NCBI RefSeq assembly: GCF_030718205.1 | Contig: NZ_JAUZQF010000003.1 | Location: 620,001 to 684,000, forward strand | Direction of reading: 5' to 3' | Source of the DNA: Nonomuraea turcica | GTDB taxonomy: Bacteria > Actinomycetota > Actinomycetes > Streptosporangiales > Streptosporangiaceae | Length of the DNA stretch: 64,000 nucleotides | In this document: in pieces, positions 52,178 to 60,969 of the stretch | How positions within the stretch are numbered: the first letter of the stretch is position 1 | Layout of the letters: every line of letters begins with the position of its first letter | The notes under the pieces: generated by a model | The model's input: only the letters and a program-made list of their open reading frames with translations | Database searches by the model: none | Told to the model about the DNA's origin: nothing | Program-made: the position numbers and the translations under genes

Positions 52178-53074
52178 ATGAACGAGAAGCAACGGCTCAT
52201 GTTGCTCGGCCCGGCATTTCTTGCCGCTCTCGCTTATGCGTCACCGGCGCTGGCCGCCGAAACGCCCACCGAATCCGAATCCACAGCCGCACCCGCTACG
52301 GAAAGCCGGGCAGGGACGGGTACGGGGGCGAGGCCGACCGAACCCGACCCCGCAGACCAGTCCAGCGACTCGGAATCCCAGTCCAGCGACTCGGAATCCC
52401 AGTCCAGCGACTCGGATTCGGCTCCGGACTCGGCTCCCGGCTCCACCGCCGACGAGGAACCGTCCGAGCTGACGATCCTGCAGCAGCCCGGCGAGTCCAC
52501 GTCCATCCCGCAGACGCGCCTCCGTATGGGCAAAACCGAAAGGGACGCGGTGCAGATCGTCAGCTCATTCTGGGAGAAAAACATCACCGGCCGGTACAAG
52601 CCTCCCACGGTGTGGGGCCCGTACCATCCCGCTGATCCGCCCATGTGCGGTGACGAGCGGCTGAAGCCGAACAACGTTTATTACTGCTCCTCGGACGACT
52701 ACATCGCCTGGGACAAGAACTACATCAAAGGAAACCCGGAGCGGGACGGAAACACCTTTCCCTACGTGGCGATCGCTCACGAATGGGGACACGCCATCCA
52801 AGAGCGGCTCCGCCCGCACCAGAGAGCCCAGATGGGCTACCGCTACGAGCTCCAGGCTGACTGCTTCGCCGGCGCGGCACTCATCGGATCCCTCTATCAG
52901 GGTCGACTCGAATGGGATCGCAGAGATCCAGAGAGGATTGCCAACGCTCTCGAAAGCATCTCCGACGATCTTCCCGAAGCGGACATAGATCATCACGGCA
53001 CTGCTGAACAGCGCATCGACGCATTCGAGCGGGGTAAGCATGGCACCCAAGCCTGCCTCGCCAAGCAGCCCTAA
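52178..53074 (+). CDS. Secreted neutral zinc metallopeptidase (YpfJ-like)
   Basis: The 298-aa exported protein has a signal peptide (MLLGPAFLAALAYASPALAA). A low-complexity acidic Ser/Asp/Glu linker follows (about 28-105), then a putative neutral zinc metallopeptidase domain with HEWGH at about 206 in YVAIAHEWGHAIQERL, and the downstream ELQADCFAGAALIG that supplies the third ligand. Paired cysteines (PPMCGDE and VYYCSSD) suggest a disulphide. The ATG at 52178 follows AAAAGGAG. The linker contains a 21-bp repeat. The substrate is unknown. Confidence 0.88.
   Translation: MNEKQRLMLLGPAFLAALAYASPALAAETPTESESTAAPATESRAGTGTGARPTEPDPADQSSDSESQSSDSESQSSDSDSAPDSAPGSTADEEPSELTILQQPGESTSIPQTRLRMGKTERDAVQIVSSFWEKNITGRYKPPTVWGPYHPADPPMCGDERLKPNNVYYCSSDDYIAWDKNYIKGNPERDGNTFPYVAIAHEWGHAIQERLRPHQRAQMGYRYELQADCFAGAALIGSLYQGRLEWDRRDPERIANALESISDDLPEADIDHHGTAEQRIDAFERGKHGTQACLAKQP
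52358..52420 (+). repeat. Three tandem 21-bp repeats within the peptidase linker
   Basis: Units at 52358-52378, 52379-52399 and 52400-52420 share CAGTCCAGCGACTCGGA and encode repeated QSSDSES. The unit length is in frame, so copy number can vary without breaking the gene. Confidence 0.9.
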
Positions 53075-53180
53075 CCCTCCCTCATCAACCGATCATCCGT
53101 GGCGGGCGATGCGAGAGACGGCGCAGCGCCCGCCACTCCGATGCTGTCATTGTTCCCCGCCCTCCCGGACCACGACGTGC

Positions 53181-56100
53181 TCATGTGATCGTCTCGTCCA
53201 GGGTCTGGTGGCGGCCGGCGGTGTATTCAGTGGTGAAGATCTCTTCGCCCAGGATCTGGCGACAGGTTGCGGCGATTCTGTCGGCGTCGGCACGTTCCGC
53301 TGGGGACTGCGGGAGGGCGGTGGCCTCGCGGGACGCAGCAGCCGCGCCGAGGAGCCGGGCGGCGTGGGCGTGGGCGCCCGCGAGGGCCACGGCCCCGGCC
53401 AGGCCCTCCGTGGCGGAGATCGCGCTGTGCGGGGCGTCGAGCTTGCGTGCCGCGCTGTACGCCTCCAGGTGCAGGGCGCGGGCGGCCTCGGCGTCGCCGC
53501 GTTCCTCGGCGGTGAAGCCCAGTTCGACCAGGACCATCGAGAGGTACAGGGGCTCGGCGCCGCCTCCTGACTTCGCCCGCCGTACCAGGTTGCCGAGGTG
53601 TTCCTCGGCGAGATCGAGCTCGCCCTGCCTGCGGGCGGCGTAGCCGAGGCCGATCTCGGCGAGGATCTCGCCGCCCGCGTAGTCCTGTTCCGTGGCGAGG
53701 CGGAGGGCGCGCTCGCACAGCTTCCAGGCCTTCGCGTAGTCGCCCAGTTGCACGTGGGTCCAGCCGAGCCAGGCGAGTTGACCGCTGACCTCCGGCCACA
53801 GGCCCAGCTCCTCCGCCATGTGCACACCTTCCTCGTGCAGCCTGGCGGCGCGGTCGGTGTCGCCGGTCAGTTCTGCCAGGCCGCCCAGCCAGCCCGATGC
53901 CTGCAGTTGACCCCATCGGTCGCCGAGGTCGGCGAACAACTCCGCGCTTCTGGTCGCTGCCCGCTCGAGTCCGGTCAGGTCGCCGCGTACGTGCGCGAAC
54001 TGGGCGCGAGTGCTCAGCGCCGCCGCCTCACCCCACCGGTCGCCCGCGGCGCGCAGGGCCTCCAGAGCCCTGTCGAGCAGGTCTTCAGCCGCTTCCATCT
54101 CACCCAGGTTCACCAGCGCGAAGGCCAGGAACCACGCGGCCCTGGCCCGCTCGCCCAGCTCTCCGGCGAACACCTCCGCTGCCTGCTCCCGGCGTGCCAC
54201 CCACTCGGCACTCCCGCCCTTCAGAACGGAGATGCCCATAAGCCACGCCATCGCCACAGACCGCACCCCGCCATCCGCCGCGGTGAGGGCGGTTTCGAGT
54301 GAGCGACTGGCTTCGGTCGGGCGACCGCGGAGGTACCAGTACCAGGTGAGGGCACTGGCGAGACGGAGGGTCAGGTCCGGGTGAGCGCCGTCCACGACGG
54401 CGCGGAGGTTGGCGGCCTCCGCGTCGAGCAGGCCAAGCCACTGGCGCTGGTCGGGGCCGTAGAGGTGGGGGGCGGCTCGTTCAGCGAGATCGGTGTAATA
54501 AGCATGGTGGCGGTGCCGTACCTCATTCAGGTCGCCCGCCTCTCGCATGCGTTCCACGCAGTAAGCGGCGACGGACTCCAGCAGGCGGAACCGGTTTCCC
54601 GCCCTGGCCACCAGCGACCTGTCGACGAGGCGGGCGAGCAGGTCGAGGACGTCATCGGCGGCCACGACGTCGCCGGGGCACACGGCCTCCGCCGCCTCCA
54701 GGATGCACCCGTCGGCGTGTACGGCCAGGCGGCGCAGCACGAGCCGCTCCTGCTCGGTCAGCAGCTCCCAACTCCAGTCGATCATGGCGGTCAGCGTCTT
54801 CTGGCGGGGAGGCGCACCCCGATGCCCGGTCGCCAGCAGCCTGAAGCGGTCGTCCAGCCGCTCCACCAGGCCGTCTACGCCCAGCGCCCGCACCCTGGTG
54901 GCGGCCAGCTCCAACGCCAGCGGGATCCCGTCCAGCCGCTTGCACAGCAACGAGACGGCGGGGGCGGTCGAGTCGTCGAGCCGGAAATCGCTCTGTGCGG
55001 CCGCCGCCCTGGCCGCGAACAACCGGACCGCGCTGTCCTGCTCCAGCGGCGGCACGTTCCACACCACCTCGCCAGGCAGCGCCAGCGGCTCCCTGCTCGT
55101 CGCCAGGATTCGGAGTGCCGGCGCTGCCCGCAGCAGCGCCTCCGCCAGATCCGCCACCTGGTCCACGACGTGCTCGCAGTTGTCCAGCACCAGCAGCACC
55201 CGCCGGTTGCGCAGCGCACGCGCCAGCCGGTCGCGTGCCGAGAGCGGCTCGCCGCCCGGGTCGCGGATCTCCATGACCGCCATCACGAGCTCGGCCACCT
55301 CGCCGGACCGGGGCATGGAGGCCAGCTCGACCAGCCAGACACCGTCGGCGTGGGCGGAGACCAGCCGGCCCGCCGTCTCCACGGCCAGCCGCGTCTTGCC
55401 CACCCCGCCGGACCCGCAGAGCGTCACCAGCCGATTCGCCCCGAGCTGTGCGGATACCGCGGCCAATGACTCGTCCCGTCCGATCAGCTCGGTGAGCGGA
55501 GCGGGCAGGTTGGTGGCGTGCCGTACCGCTGGAGCGAGGTCAGGGTCCTGGGCGAGGATGGCCCGCTGCAACTCGGCCAGCTCGGGGCTGGGGTCCAGGC
55601 CGAGCTCCTCGCCGAGCCGTTCGCGCAGGTCGGCGTAGCTGTCCAGTGCCTCGCTCTGCCGTCCGGCCCGATACAGGGCCTTCAGGTGTACGGCACGCAG
55701 TCGCTCACGAAGCGGATGCCGCGCCACCAGGTCGGTCAGCTCCCCGGCGAGCAGGGCGTGTTCTCCCAGCTGCAGCCGGGCCTCGGCGTGCGCTTCCACG
55801 GCGGTCAGGCGCTGCTCCTCCAACCGGGCGATCGCCGCCCTGGCGAACTCCTCGTCGGCGAAATCGGCAAACGCCGGGCCCCGCCACAGGGCCAGCGCGT
55901 CGGCCAGCAGCGCGGCCCGCGCTCCCGGGTCTTTCGCCGCTTGGGCCTGCTTGGTGAGCTCGGTGAACCGGCGCGCGTCCACGGCGTCCGCCTCCACCTG
56001 CAGCAGGTAGCCTGCGGGCCGGTGCGCCACCAGCTTCCGATCGCCCAGCGCCTTGCGCAGCTGCGAGACCCTGACCTGCAGCGTGGCCGATGGATTGGCG

Positions 56101-56267
56101 GGGGCGTCGTCTCCCCACAGGTCGTCGACCAGCCGGTCGGCCGACACCGGGTGGCCCTCGTGCAGGAGCAGGTCGGCCAGGATCGCGCGGACCTTCAGCC
56201 CACGGATCGTGACGGGCACGCCGTCCGCGTCCCACACCATCAGCGGGCCAAGCACCCCAAACCGCAT
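53181..56267 (-). CDS. AfsR/SARP-like regulator (OmpR-type DBD + BTAD + NB-ARC + TPR)
   Basis: The 1028-aa regulator starts with an OmpR-like winged helix (MRFGVLGPLMVWDADG, to LQVRVSQLRKALGD, about 1-95) and a BTAD domain (about 98-245; EAHAEARLQLGEHA). An NB-ARC ATPase follows (about 270-560; Walker A TLCGSGGVGKTRLAVE, Walker B RRVLLVLDNCEHV), then C-terminal TPR-like repeats. SARP-type proteins activate genes by binding direct heptamer repeats. The ATG at 56267 begins the DNA-binding domain exactly. It is divergent from the FMN reductase gene with suitable repeats between, so it probably regulates that pair and itself. Confidence 0.93.
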   Translation of the reverse strand: MRFGVLGPLMVWDADGVPVTIRGLKVRAILADLLLHEGHPVSADRLVDDLWGDDAPANPSATLQVRVSQLRKALGDRKLVAHRPAGYLLQVEADAVDARRFTELTKQAQAAKDPGARAALLADALALWRGPAFADFADEEFARAAIARLEEQRLTAVEAHAEARLQLGEHALLAGELTDLVARHPLRERLRAVHLKALYRAGRQSEALDSYADLRERLGEELGLDPSPELAELQRAILAQDPDLAPAVRHATNLPAPLTELIGRDESLAAVSAQLGANRLVTLCGSGGVGKTRLAVETAGRLVSAHADGVWLVELASMPRSGEVAELVMAVMEIRDPGGEPLSARDRLARALRNRRVLLVLDNCEHVVDQVADLAEALLRAAPALRILATSREPLALPGEVVWNVPPLEQDSAVRLFAARAAAAQSDFRLDDSTAPAVSLLCKRLDGIPLALELAATRVRALGVDGLVERLDDRFRLLATGHRGAPPRQKTLTAMIDWSWELLTEQERLVLRRLAVHADGCILEAAEAVCPGDVVAADDVLDLLARLVDRSLVARAGNRFRLLESVAAYCVERMREAGDLNEVRHRHHAYYTDLAERAAPHLYGPDQRQWLGLLDAEAANLRAVVDGAHPDLTLRLASALTWYWYLRGRPTEASRSLETALTAADGGVRSVAMAWLMGISVLKGGSAEWVARREQAAEVFAGELGERARAAWFLAFALVNLGEMEAAEDLLDRALEALRAAGDRWGEAAALSTRAQFAHVRGDLTGLERAATRSAELFADLGDRWGQLQASGWLGGLAELTGDTDRAARLHEEGVHMAEELGLWPEVSGQLAWLGWTHVQLGDYAKAWKLCERALRLATEQDYAGGEILAEIGLGYAARRQGELDLAEEHLGNLVRRAKSGGGAEPLYLSMVLVELGFTAEERGDAEAARALHLEAYSAARKLDAPHSAISATEGLAGAVALAGAHAHAARLLGAAAASREATALPQSPAERADADRIAATCRQILGEEIFTTEYTAGRHQTLDETIT

Positions 56268-56288
56268 GACCGTCACCCTATGCCGGAG

Positions 56289-56317
56289 CGGTAAGAGCGG
56301 TGGAAGGAACCGGTAAG
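56289..56317 (+). promoter_or_regulatory. Three heptamer repeats at 11-bp spacing, SARP-type operator
   Basis: CGGTAAG at 56289-56295 recurs exactly at 56311-56317, 22 bp away, with a related GTGGAAG at 56300-56306 in the middle. An 11-bp period places all three on one face of the helix, as in known SARP sites. The array lies in the 72-bp gap between the AfsR-like gene and the FMN reductase gene. Confidence 0.6.
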
Positions 56318-56339
56318 GGCCGCCCAGCACAGTAGTCAC

Positions 56340-56930
56340 ATGGCAAGCAACGAACGGCTGCGGGTGGCGGTGATCATCGGTAGCACCAGAAGCGGCAGGT
56401 TCGGCCCGACGGTGGCCGAGTGGTTCGCCGCCCAGGCCCGCAGGCGAAGGGAGCTGGAGGTCGACGTCGTCGATCTGGCCGAGGCGCGGCTGCCCGAGGT
56501 CCTCACCGACGAGGACGAGGAGCTGCCTGCCGAGGTGCGGGCGCTGGCTCCGCGGCTGGCCGCGGCGGATGGCTTCGTGGTGGTGACCCCCGAGTACAAC
56601 CACAGCTTCCCCGCACCGCTCAAGACCGCCATCGACTGGTACTACGCGGAGTGGCAGGCCAAACCGGTCGCCTTCGTGTCGTACGGCAGAGAGTCGGGCG
56701 GCCTGCACGCGGTCGCCCAGCTCCGTGAGATCTTCACCGTGCTGCGGGCGGTGGCCGTCACCGAGGCGGTCAGCCTGCCCTGCTACTGGGATCTCTTCGA
56801 CGCCGACGGCTCCTGGCCCAAACGGGGCGCGAGCTGCCATGCGGCGGCCGGAATCACGCTTGACCAGCTGTCATGGTGGGCCCGTACGCTGCGGGACGCC
56901 AGAAACGATTACCAATGGAGAGAACAATGA
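56340..56930 (+). CDS. NAD(P)H-dependent FMN reductase
   Basis: The 196-aa flavodoxin-fold enzyme has the phosphate-binding loop IIGSTRSGRFGPTVAEWF (residues 12-29) and the FMN-binding TPEYNHSFPAPLKTAIDW (about 82-99), both hallmarks of the NADPH-dependent FMN/quinone reductase family. It supplies reduced flavin or reduces quinones or azo compounds in the cytosol. It overlaps the next reductase gene (ATGA) and lies downstream of the SARP-type repeats, so it is a likely target of the divergent regulator. Confidence 0.9.
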   Translation: MASNERLRVAVIIGSTRSGRFGPTVAEWFAAQARRRRELEVDVVDLAEARLPEVLTDEDEELPAEVRALAPRLAAADGFVVVTPEYNHSFPAPLKTAIDWYYAEWQAKPVAFVSYGRESGGLHAVAQLREIFTVLRAVAVTEAVSLPCYWDLFDADGSWPKRGASCHAAAGITLDQLSWWARTLRDARNDYQWREQ

Positions 56931-57472
56931 GGAAAGTCATCGCTTCGACCTTCACCACGCTCGACGGCTACATCGACGAGCCGCAGAACTGGTCGTTCGA
57001 CTACCGGACGGACGATGCCACCCAGTACGCCCTGGACCTGATGCGCAGATCGGACGCCCTGCTGGCGGGGCGGGCCACCTACGAGGGGTTCGCGTCGGTC
57101 TGGCCGACCAGGCCCAGCGACGAGTTCTCCGACCGGATCAACGGCATGCACCATTACGTGGTCAGCGACACCCTGGAGAAGGCCGACATCTGGGGCACCT
57201 CCACCATCATCAGGGGCGAGAACCTCGTCGAGGAGGTCACCAAGCTCAAGCAGCAGGCGGGCGGCGACATCATCATCTACGGCAACGGGCAGCTGACCGA
57301 CGCGCTGTCGCAGGCCGGGCTGCTCGACGAGTACCACCTGTGGGTGCACCCCCTCATCCTCGGTGAGGGACAGCCGCTGTTCAGGCGTGAGTCGAAGGCC
57401 AAGCTGAAGCTGCTGGAGAACAAGACGTTCAGCTCCGGCCTGGTCATCCTGGTCTACCAGCCTGAGCAGTAG
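56927..57472 (+). CDS. DHFR/RibD-C-family reductase
   Basis: The 181-aa protein has the dihydrofolate reductase-like fold of the RibD C-terminal family: VIASTFTTLDGYIDEPQNW at the N-terminus, LLAGRATYEGFASVWP, and DIIIYGNGQLTDAL with the nucleotide loop. Such proteins are NADPH-dependent reductases of varied substrates. The ATG at 56927 overlaps the FMN reductase stop and has GGAGAG five bases upstream. The pair forms a two-gene redox operon. Confidence 0.88.
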   Translation: MRKVIASTFTTLDGYIDEPQNWSFDYRTDDATQYALDLMRRSDALLAGRATYEGFASVWPTRPSDEFSDRINGMHHYVVSDTLEKADIWGTSTIIRGENLVEEVTKLKQQAGGDIIIYGNGQLTDALSQAGLLDEYHLWVHPLILGEGQPLFRRESKAKLKLLENKTFSSGLVILVYQPEQ

Positions 57473-57479
57473 ACCAGGA

Positions 57480-57666
57480 TGATCATTGCGAGCGGTGGAC
57501 CATGGCCCGTACTCGATGGGCAGGTCGCGCCACGGGCTACCGGTACGAAACCCCACACCACCGCGTTGATCTGCCGCCGCAGATCCGGAATCGGGCCTCA
57601 CTCACCCAGCGGCAGGTGAGGCTCGATCATGGACCACTCCTCGTCGGTGAGGTCTCCGCGCGTCAT
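57480..57666 (-). pseudogene. IS5-family transposase N-terminal remnant
   Basis: From the ATG at 57666 the minus strand reads MTRGDLTDEEWSMIEPHLPL, stops, then continues in shifted frames as INAVVWGF and RTGSPWRDLPIEYGPWSTA. These are the conserved first 60 residues of IS5-type transposases (DEEWxxIEPLLP; RTGxPWRDLPxxYGPW). No DDE core follows. Confidence 0.8.
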
Positions 57667-57785
57667 GGCGAAGGCCTGCCAGAACCGCAGACCGGAGCGC
57701 AGGCCGTCTCTGCGATCTCGACTCCGTACAGGCTCTGGTACTTCCGGGGCTGTGCCGGAGTAGCCGACAGAGTAGGTTCTCGCCT

Positions 57786-58604
57786 GTGAGTGATATTCGA
57801 CTTCTCGGTCCCGAGGAACTGCCCCTGTGCCAGCGGCTCGAAAGCGATCGCGAGTGGTCCACCGACGAGGCCAAATGGCGGCTGATGTTCGAGACGGGCG
57901 AGGTCTACGCCGTCGACGCGGCCGACGGCGACGGCCTGGCCGGGTGCGTCGTGGTGACCCGCTACGGCGACTCGCTGGCCGACGTCGGCATGATGCTGGT
58001 CGCCAGCAGGTACGGCAGGCAGGGGCTCGGCACGCGGCTGATGGAGCACGCCCTGGAGGCCGCCGGAGACCGCATCGTGGAGCTGACCGCGACCCGGTTC
58101 GGGCGCCCCGTCTACGAGCGGCTGGGCTTCCGGCCCACGGGCAGCCTCACGATCACTATGGGCCCGATGGAGGGGGCGGCGGGGTCGTCCGGAGTCCGCG
58201 TGGCGACACCGGACGACCACTCCGCGCTCCTCGACCTGGACGCCGAGGTCACCGGGGCCGACCGGAGCAAGGCGCTGACCGTCCTGCTGGCTAGGGCCGA
58301 GCGCACGATCGTCACCGACGGCGGCTTCGCCGTGGCCTGGAACGCCGGGCCCCACCGTGTCATCGGCCCCGTCGTCGCGCCCTCGGAGGAAGCCGCCCGC
58401 GAGCTCATCCTGGCCGCCGCCCACGGCGCCGACCGCGACGTGCGGATCGACCTGCTGGACGCCTACCCGGGCCTGCGCCCGTGGCTCACTGGGCTGGGGC
58501 CCACCGAGGGACCCGCGGCCCTGCCGACGATGGTCTACGGCGCCCACCGCCACCCGGGCGACCGCGGGCGATACGTCGCGCCCATCCTCATCTCGATGGG
58601 CTGA
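57786..58604 (+). CDS. GNAT-family N-acetyltransferase with two acetyltransferase-like domains
   Basis: The 272-aa protein has a complete GNAT domain in the first 140 residues with the acetyl-CoA loop SRYGRQGLGTRLMEHALE, and a second, shorter acetyltransferase-18-like domain after GVRVATPDDHSALLDLD, ending GVDL-like AYPGLRPWL. It would acetylate an amine of unknown identity using acetyl-CoA. The GTG at 57786 begins MSDIRLLGPEE. It stands alone between IS5 and recombinase debris. Confidence 0.85.
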   Translation: MSDIRLLGPEELPLCQRLESDREWSTDEAKWRLMFETGEVYAVDAADGDGLAGCVVVTRYGDSLADVGMMLVASRYGRQGLGTRLMEHALEAAGDRIVELTATRFGRPVYERLGFRPTGSLTITMGPMEGAAGSSGVRVATPDDHSALLDLDAEVTGADRSKALTVLLARAERTIVTDGGFAVAWNAGPHRVIGPVVAPSEEAARELILAAAHGADRDVRIDLLDAYPGLRPWLTGLGPTEGPAALPTMVYGAHRHPGDRGRYVAPILISMG

Positions 58605-58611
58605 CCGGCCA

Positions 58612-59226
58612 TCAGGTCGGCCGCCGCCCAGGCGAAGACGCGGACCCGCGCGGACCTGCCCGCCGCCTCGAACAGCACCCGGTCGCGTAGCCGGTCCAGC
58701 GGCGTCTCCTTGCGCGGCCGCCGTGAGCAGATCGCGGTCAGCACCTTGACGACGTCGGCGGCCGCGGCCGGGCGCGGCAGGCTCTTGGGCACCTTGACCG
58801 TGTCGATGCGGTCCATCGGGTTGGCGGCCAGGAGGTCGTGCCGGACCGCCCACTTGGCGAAGGAGCGACGGCGGCGCGCTTGCGCTTACGGCTGGCTGGC
58901 GACAACTCGGCGAGCTCGGCCAGGAACGCGCGAACCGGCACGGCGGACAGTGCGCCGATCTCCTCCCCGTGGTGAGCGGCGAAGGCGATCAGGTCGCCGC
59001 GGTAGGCGCGCCGGGTGTGCGCGGAGGCGCCGGCGTTGGCCAGATCGGTGAGGAAATCGTCCAGGTGCCGGGCGAGCGGGTGTGCGCGGCCGAGCTGCTC
59101 GGCGATGACCGGATCCACCGTGCCGACCTCCACTATCCGCCCGGTTGCCAGATAACGGTTATCCCGCAACCGCGGGCACGCCGCCCCCGACTGGAAGCTC
59201 CGGTCGCTCTGGCCCGCTGACGCCAC
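58612..59226 (-). pseudogene. Tyrosine recombinase/integrase remnant, frameshifted
   Basis: The minus strand starts with a SAM-like core-binding domain (HLDDFLTDLANAGASAHTRR, then AYRGDLIAFAAHH, VRAFLAELAELS). The frame breaks near 58878 and resumes as RSFAKWAVRHDLLAANPMDR, then LDRLRDRVLFEAAG. The catalytic R, HxxR and Y region is absent or unrecognisable. It is an XerC/D- or integrase-type gene inactivated by a frameshift and C-terminal loss. Confidence 0.8.
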
Positions 59227-59232
59227 TGGCCG

Positions 59233-59874
59233 TCAGTTCTCCAGCTTCCCGGAGTCCTCACCGTCCATGAGCTGGCCGATGTCCGGCCGCATGGCTTTGA
59301 GGAAGGCCTCGACGAGGGCGTCGGCGTACTGCGGGGTGAGCGGGCCGGAGCGCAGCAGCCAGCGCTGGTAGAGGGGCGCGTACAGCAGTTCGAGCGCCAG
59401 GTCGAGGTCGGCGTCGGCGGCGAGTTGCCCGGTTCGCTGCGCGCTGCGAAGCCGGGCCTTTTTGGCCTCGTCGACCGGGCCGGCCAGCTTCTCGAGGTAC
59501 TGGGCGGCCAGGGCGGGGTCGTTGATGATCTCGGTGTTGAGCGCGCGGATTGGCCGCTCGAAGGCCGGATCAGCGAACTCGGCCACCGTCGCCCGCATCA
59601 CCACCTTGAGGTCGGCCTCTAGGTCGCCGGTGTCGGGCAGCGCCATGTCCTGCTGCGGCCCGCCCTCGCTGAGCACCAGGAAGGCGTCCAAGACCACCGC
59701 GCCCTTGGACGGCCACCAGCGGTAGATGGTCTGCTTGCCCACGCTGGCCCGGGCCGCGATGGCCTCGATGGTCAGCTTGGCGTACCCCACCTCGGAGACC
59801 AGCTCGCGGGCCGCGGTGAGGATGGCTTGCCGGGAGCGCTCGTTGCGGCGGGCGGGATTGGGCTGCTTGGCCAT
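59233..59874 (-). CDS. TetR-family repressor
   Basis: The 213-aa regulator has the TetR HTH RSRQAILTAARELVSEVGYA, then IAARASVGKQTIYRWWPSK (residues 13-55) and a TetR-C-like ligand domain. The WWPSK ending is typical of the subgroup that regulates adjacent dehydrogenase genes. The ATG at 59874 begins MAKQPNPARR. It is divergent from an SDR gene, and two matching palindromes lie between, overlapping the SDR promoter. Confidence 0.92.
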   Translation of the reverse strand: MAKQPNPARRNERSRQAILTAARELVSEVGYAKLTIEAIAARASVGKQTIYRWWPSKGAVVLDAFLVLSEGGPQQDMALPDTGDLEADLKVVMRATVAEFADPAFERPIRALNTEIINDPALAAQYLEKLAGPVDEAKKARLRSAQRTGQLAADADLDLALELLYAPLYQRWLLRSGPLTPQYADALVEAFLKAMRPDIGQLMDGEDSGKLEN

Positions 59875-59902
59875 GCCCCGGATCGTACCATTCCGTAAGA
59901 CG

Positions 59903-59945
59903 AGACGTTCCGTCTTGACACATCGCGAGGCGAGACGTACCGTCT
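59903..59945 (+). promoter_or_regulatory. Two TetR operators over the SDR promoter
   Basis: AGACG-N3-CGTCT occurs at 59903-59915 and 59933-59945, 30 bp apart (about three helical turns). Between them is TTGACA (59915-59920) and, 17 bp on, TACCGT (59938-59943), a -35/-10 pair. Repressor on both sites would cover both promoter elements. An extra half-site AAGACG lies at 59897. Confidence 0.8.
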
Positions 59946-59986
59946 TTCCTCGTAGCAACGGACCCGAGCAAGAGAAGGTGGAGCCC

Positions 59987-60802
59987 ATGACCCGGGTATG
60001 GTTCATCACGGGCGCGTCACGAGGACTGGGCCGGGCGTTCGCCGAGGCGGCGCTACAAGCGGGCGACCGGGTGGTCGCGGCCGCCCGCAACGTTGAGCCG
60101 CTCGCCGACCTCGCCCGGAAATATCCCGACGGCTTGGTACCGCTGCCGCTCGACGTCACCGACCGCGCGGCCGTGTTCGAGGGCGTGGAGCGGGCGGTCG
60201 CGGCCTTCGGCAGGCTCGACATCGTGGTCAACAACGCCGGCGTCATGCTCCTGGGCATGCTGGAGGAGGCCACGGAGGAGCAGATTCGGGCCCACTTCGA
60301 CGTCAACCTGTTCGGCGCGATCTGGGTCACCCAGGCCGTGCTGCCGCACCTGCGCGCCCAGGGTGGCGGGCGGATTCTGCAGGTCACGACGATGGGCACC
60401 GGCGGCGGCTTCCCGATGGTCGGCCTGTACGCGGCCGGCAAGTCGGCGCTCGACTCGGTCTCCGAGGCCGTGGCCATGGAGGCTGAGCAGTTCGGCATCA
60501 AGCTCACCATCGTCCAGATGGGCGGCTACGACACCGGCCTGTTCACCACGGGCACCACGATGACCACGCCCGACCCGCACTACCAGGAGCTGCGCGACAA
60601 GCTGATCAAGATGTGGGGCGATGAGGCCGGTCCCGCCCCCGACACCGCCGCCCCCGTAATCATGGAGCTGGCCGGCCTGCCGGAGCCGCCCCGGCGTCTC
60701 ATCGTCGGCGCCGCGTCCTACGACATGGTTCAGCAGGACCTTCAGGAGCGGGTGACGAAGTACCACGCCTGGGAGCACCTCAGCCGCAAGGCGCCCGGAT
60801 GA
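59987..60802 (+). CDS. Short-chain dehydrogenase/reductase
   Basis: The 271-aa NAD(P)-dependent enzyme has the cofactor motif FITGASRGLGRAFAEAAL (residues 6-23), NNAGV near 80-84 and an active-site region VTTMGTGGGFPMVGLYAAGK, in which Y and K of YxxxK are present. The usual catalytic serine is less clear (TTMGTGG where SS.AG is common). The ATG at 59987 follows GGTGGAG. It is under direct control of the divergent TetR. Its stop overlaps a small ORF leading to erm. Confidence 0.9.
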   Translation: MTRVWFITGASRGLGRAFAEAALQAGDRVVAAARNVEPLADLARKYPDGLVPLPLDVTDRAAVFEGVERAVAAFGRLDIVVNNAGVMLLGMLEEATEEQIRAHFDVNLFGAIWVTQAVLPHLRAQGGGRILQVTTMGTGGGFPMVGLYAAGKSALDSVSEAVAMEAEQFGIKLTIVQMGGYDTGLFTTGTTMTTPDPHYQELRDKLIKMWGDEAGPAPDTAAPVIMELAGLPEPPRRLIVGAASYDMVQQDLQERVTKYHAWEHLSRKAPG

Positions 60803-60969
60803 CCTGCACGCAGGACAAACAGCGTGGCGGCCAGGGGCGCCGCCGTGACCCCGAGGAAATCGTGTACATCCCGGCCAGGAGCGCGACCGCGTCCCCGGCC
60901 GTCAAGGACGCCCATCGTGGGCCGGCCGGGGCGCCCCTGTCGAAACACCTTGAAAGGGCGGCATTGTGA
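60799..60969 (+). CDS. Small ORF bridging SDR and erm (56 aa), possible leader
   Basis: An ATG overlapping the SDR stop (ATGA) opens a 56-codon frame that ends in a TGA overlapping the erm GTG start (GTGA). The predicted peptide begins MTCTQDKQRGGQGRRRDPEE and ends LSKHLERAAL. The same stretch contains a 10-bp inverted repeat, CAGGGGCGCC at 60832 and GGCGCCCCTG at 60930. Erm genes are often controlled by translated leaders, so it may couple or attenuate erm expression. It has no recognised homology, and chance is possible. Confidence 0.4.
   Translation: MTCTQDKQRGGQGRRRDPEEIVYIPARSATASPAVKDAHRGPAGAPLSKHLERAAL

Noticed and set aside
52358..52420. CRISPR-like array
   Set aside because: Three directly abutting 21-bp units without spacers lie inside a coding linker; it is an in-frame coding repeat.
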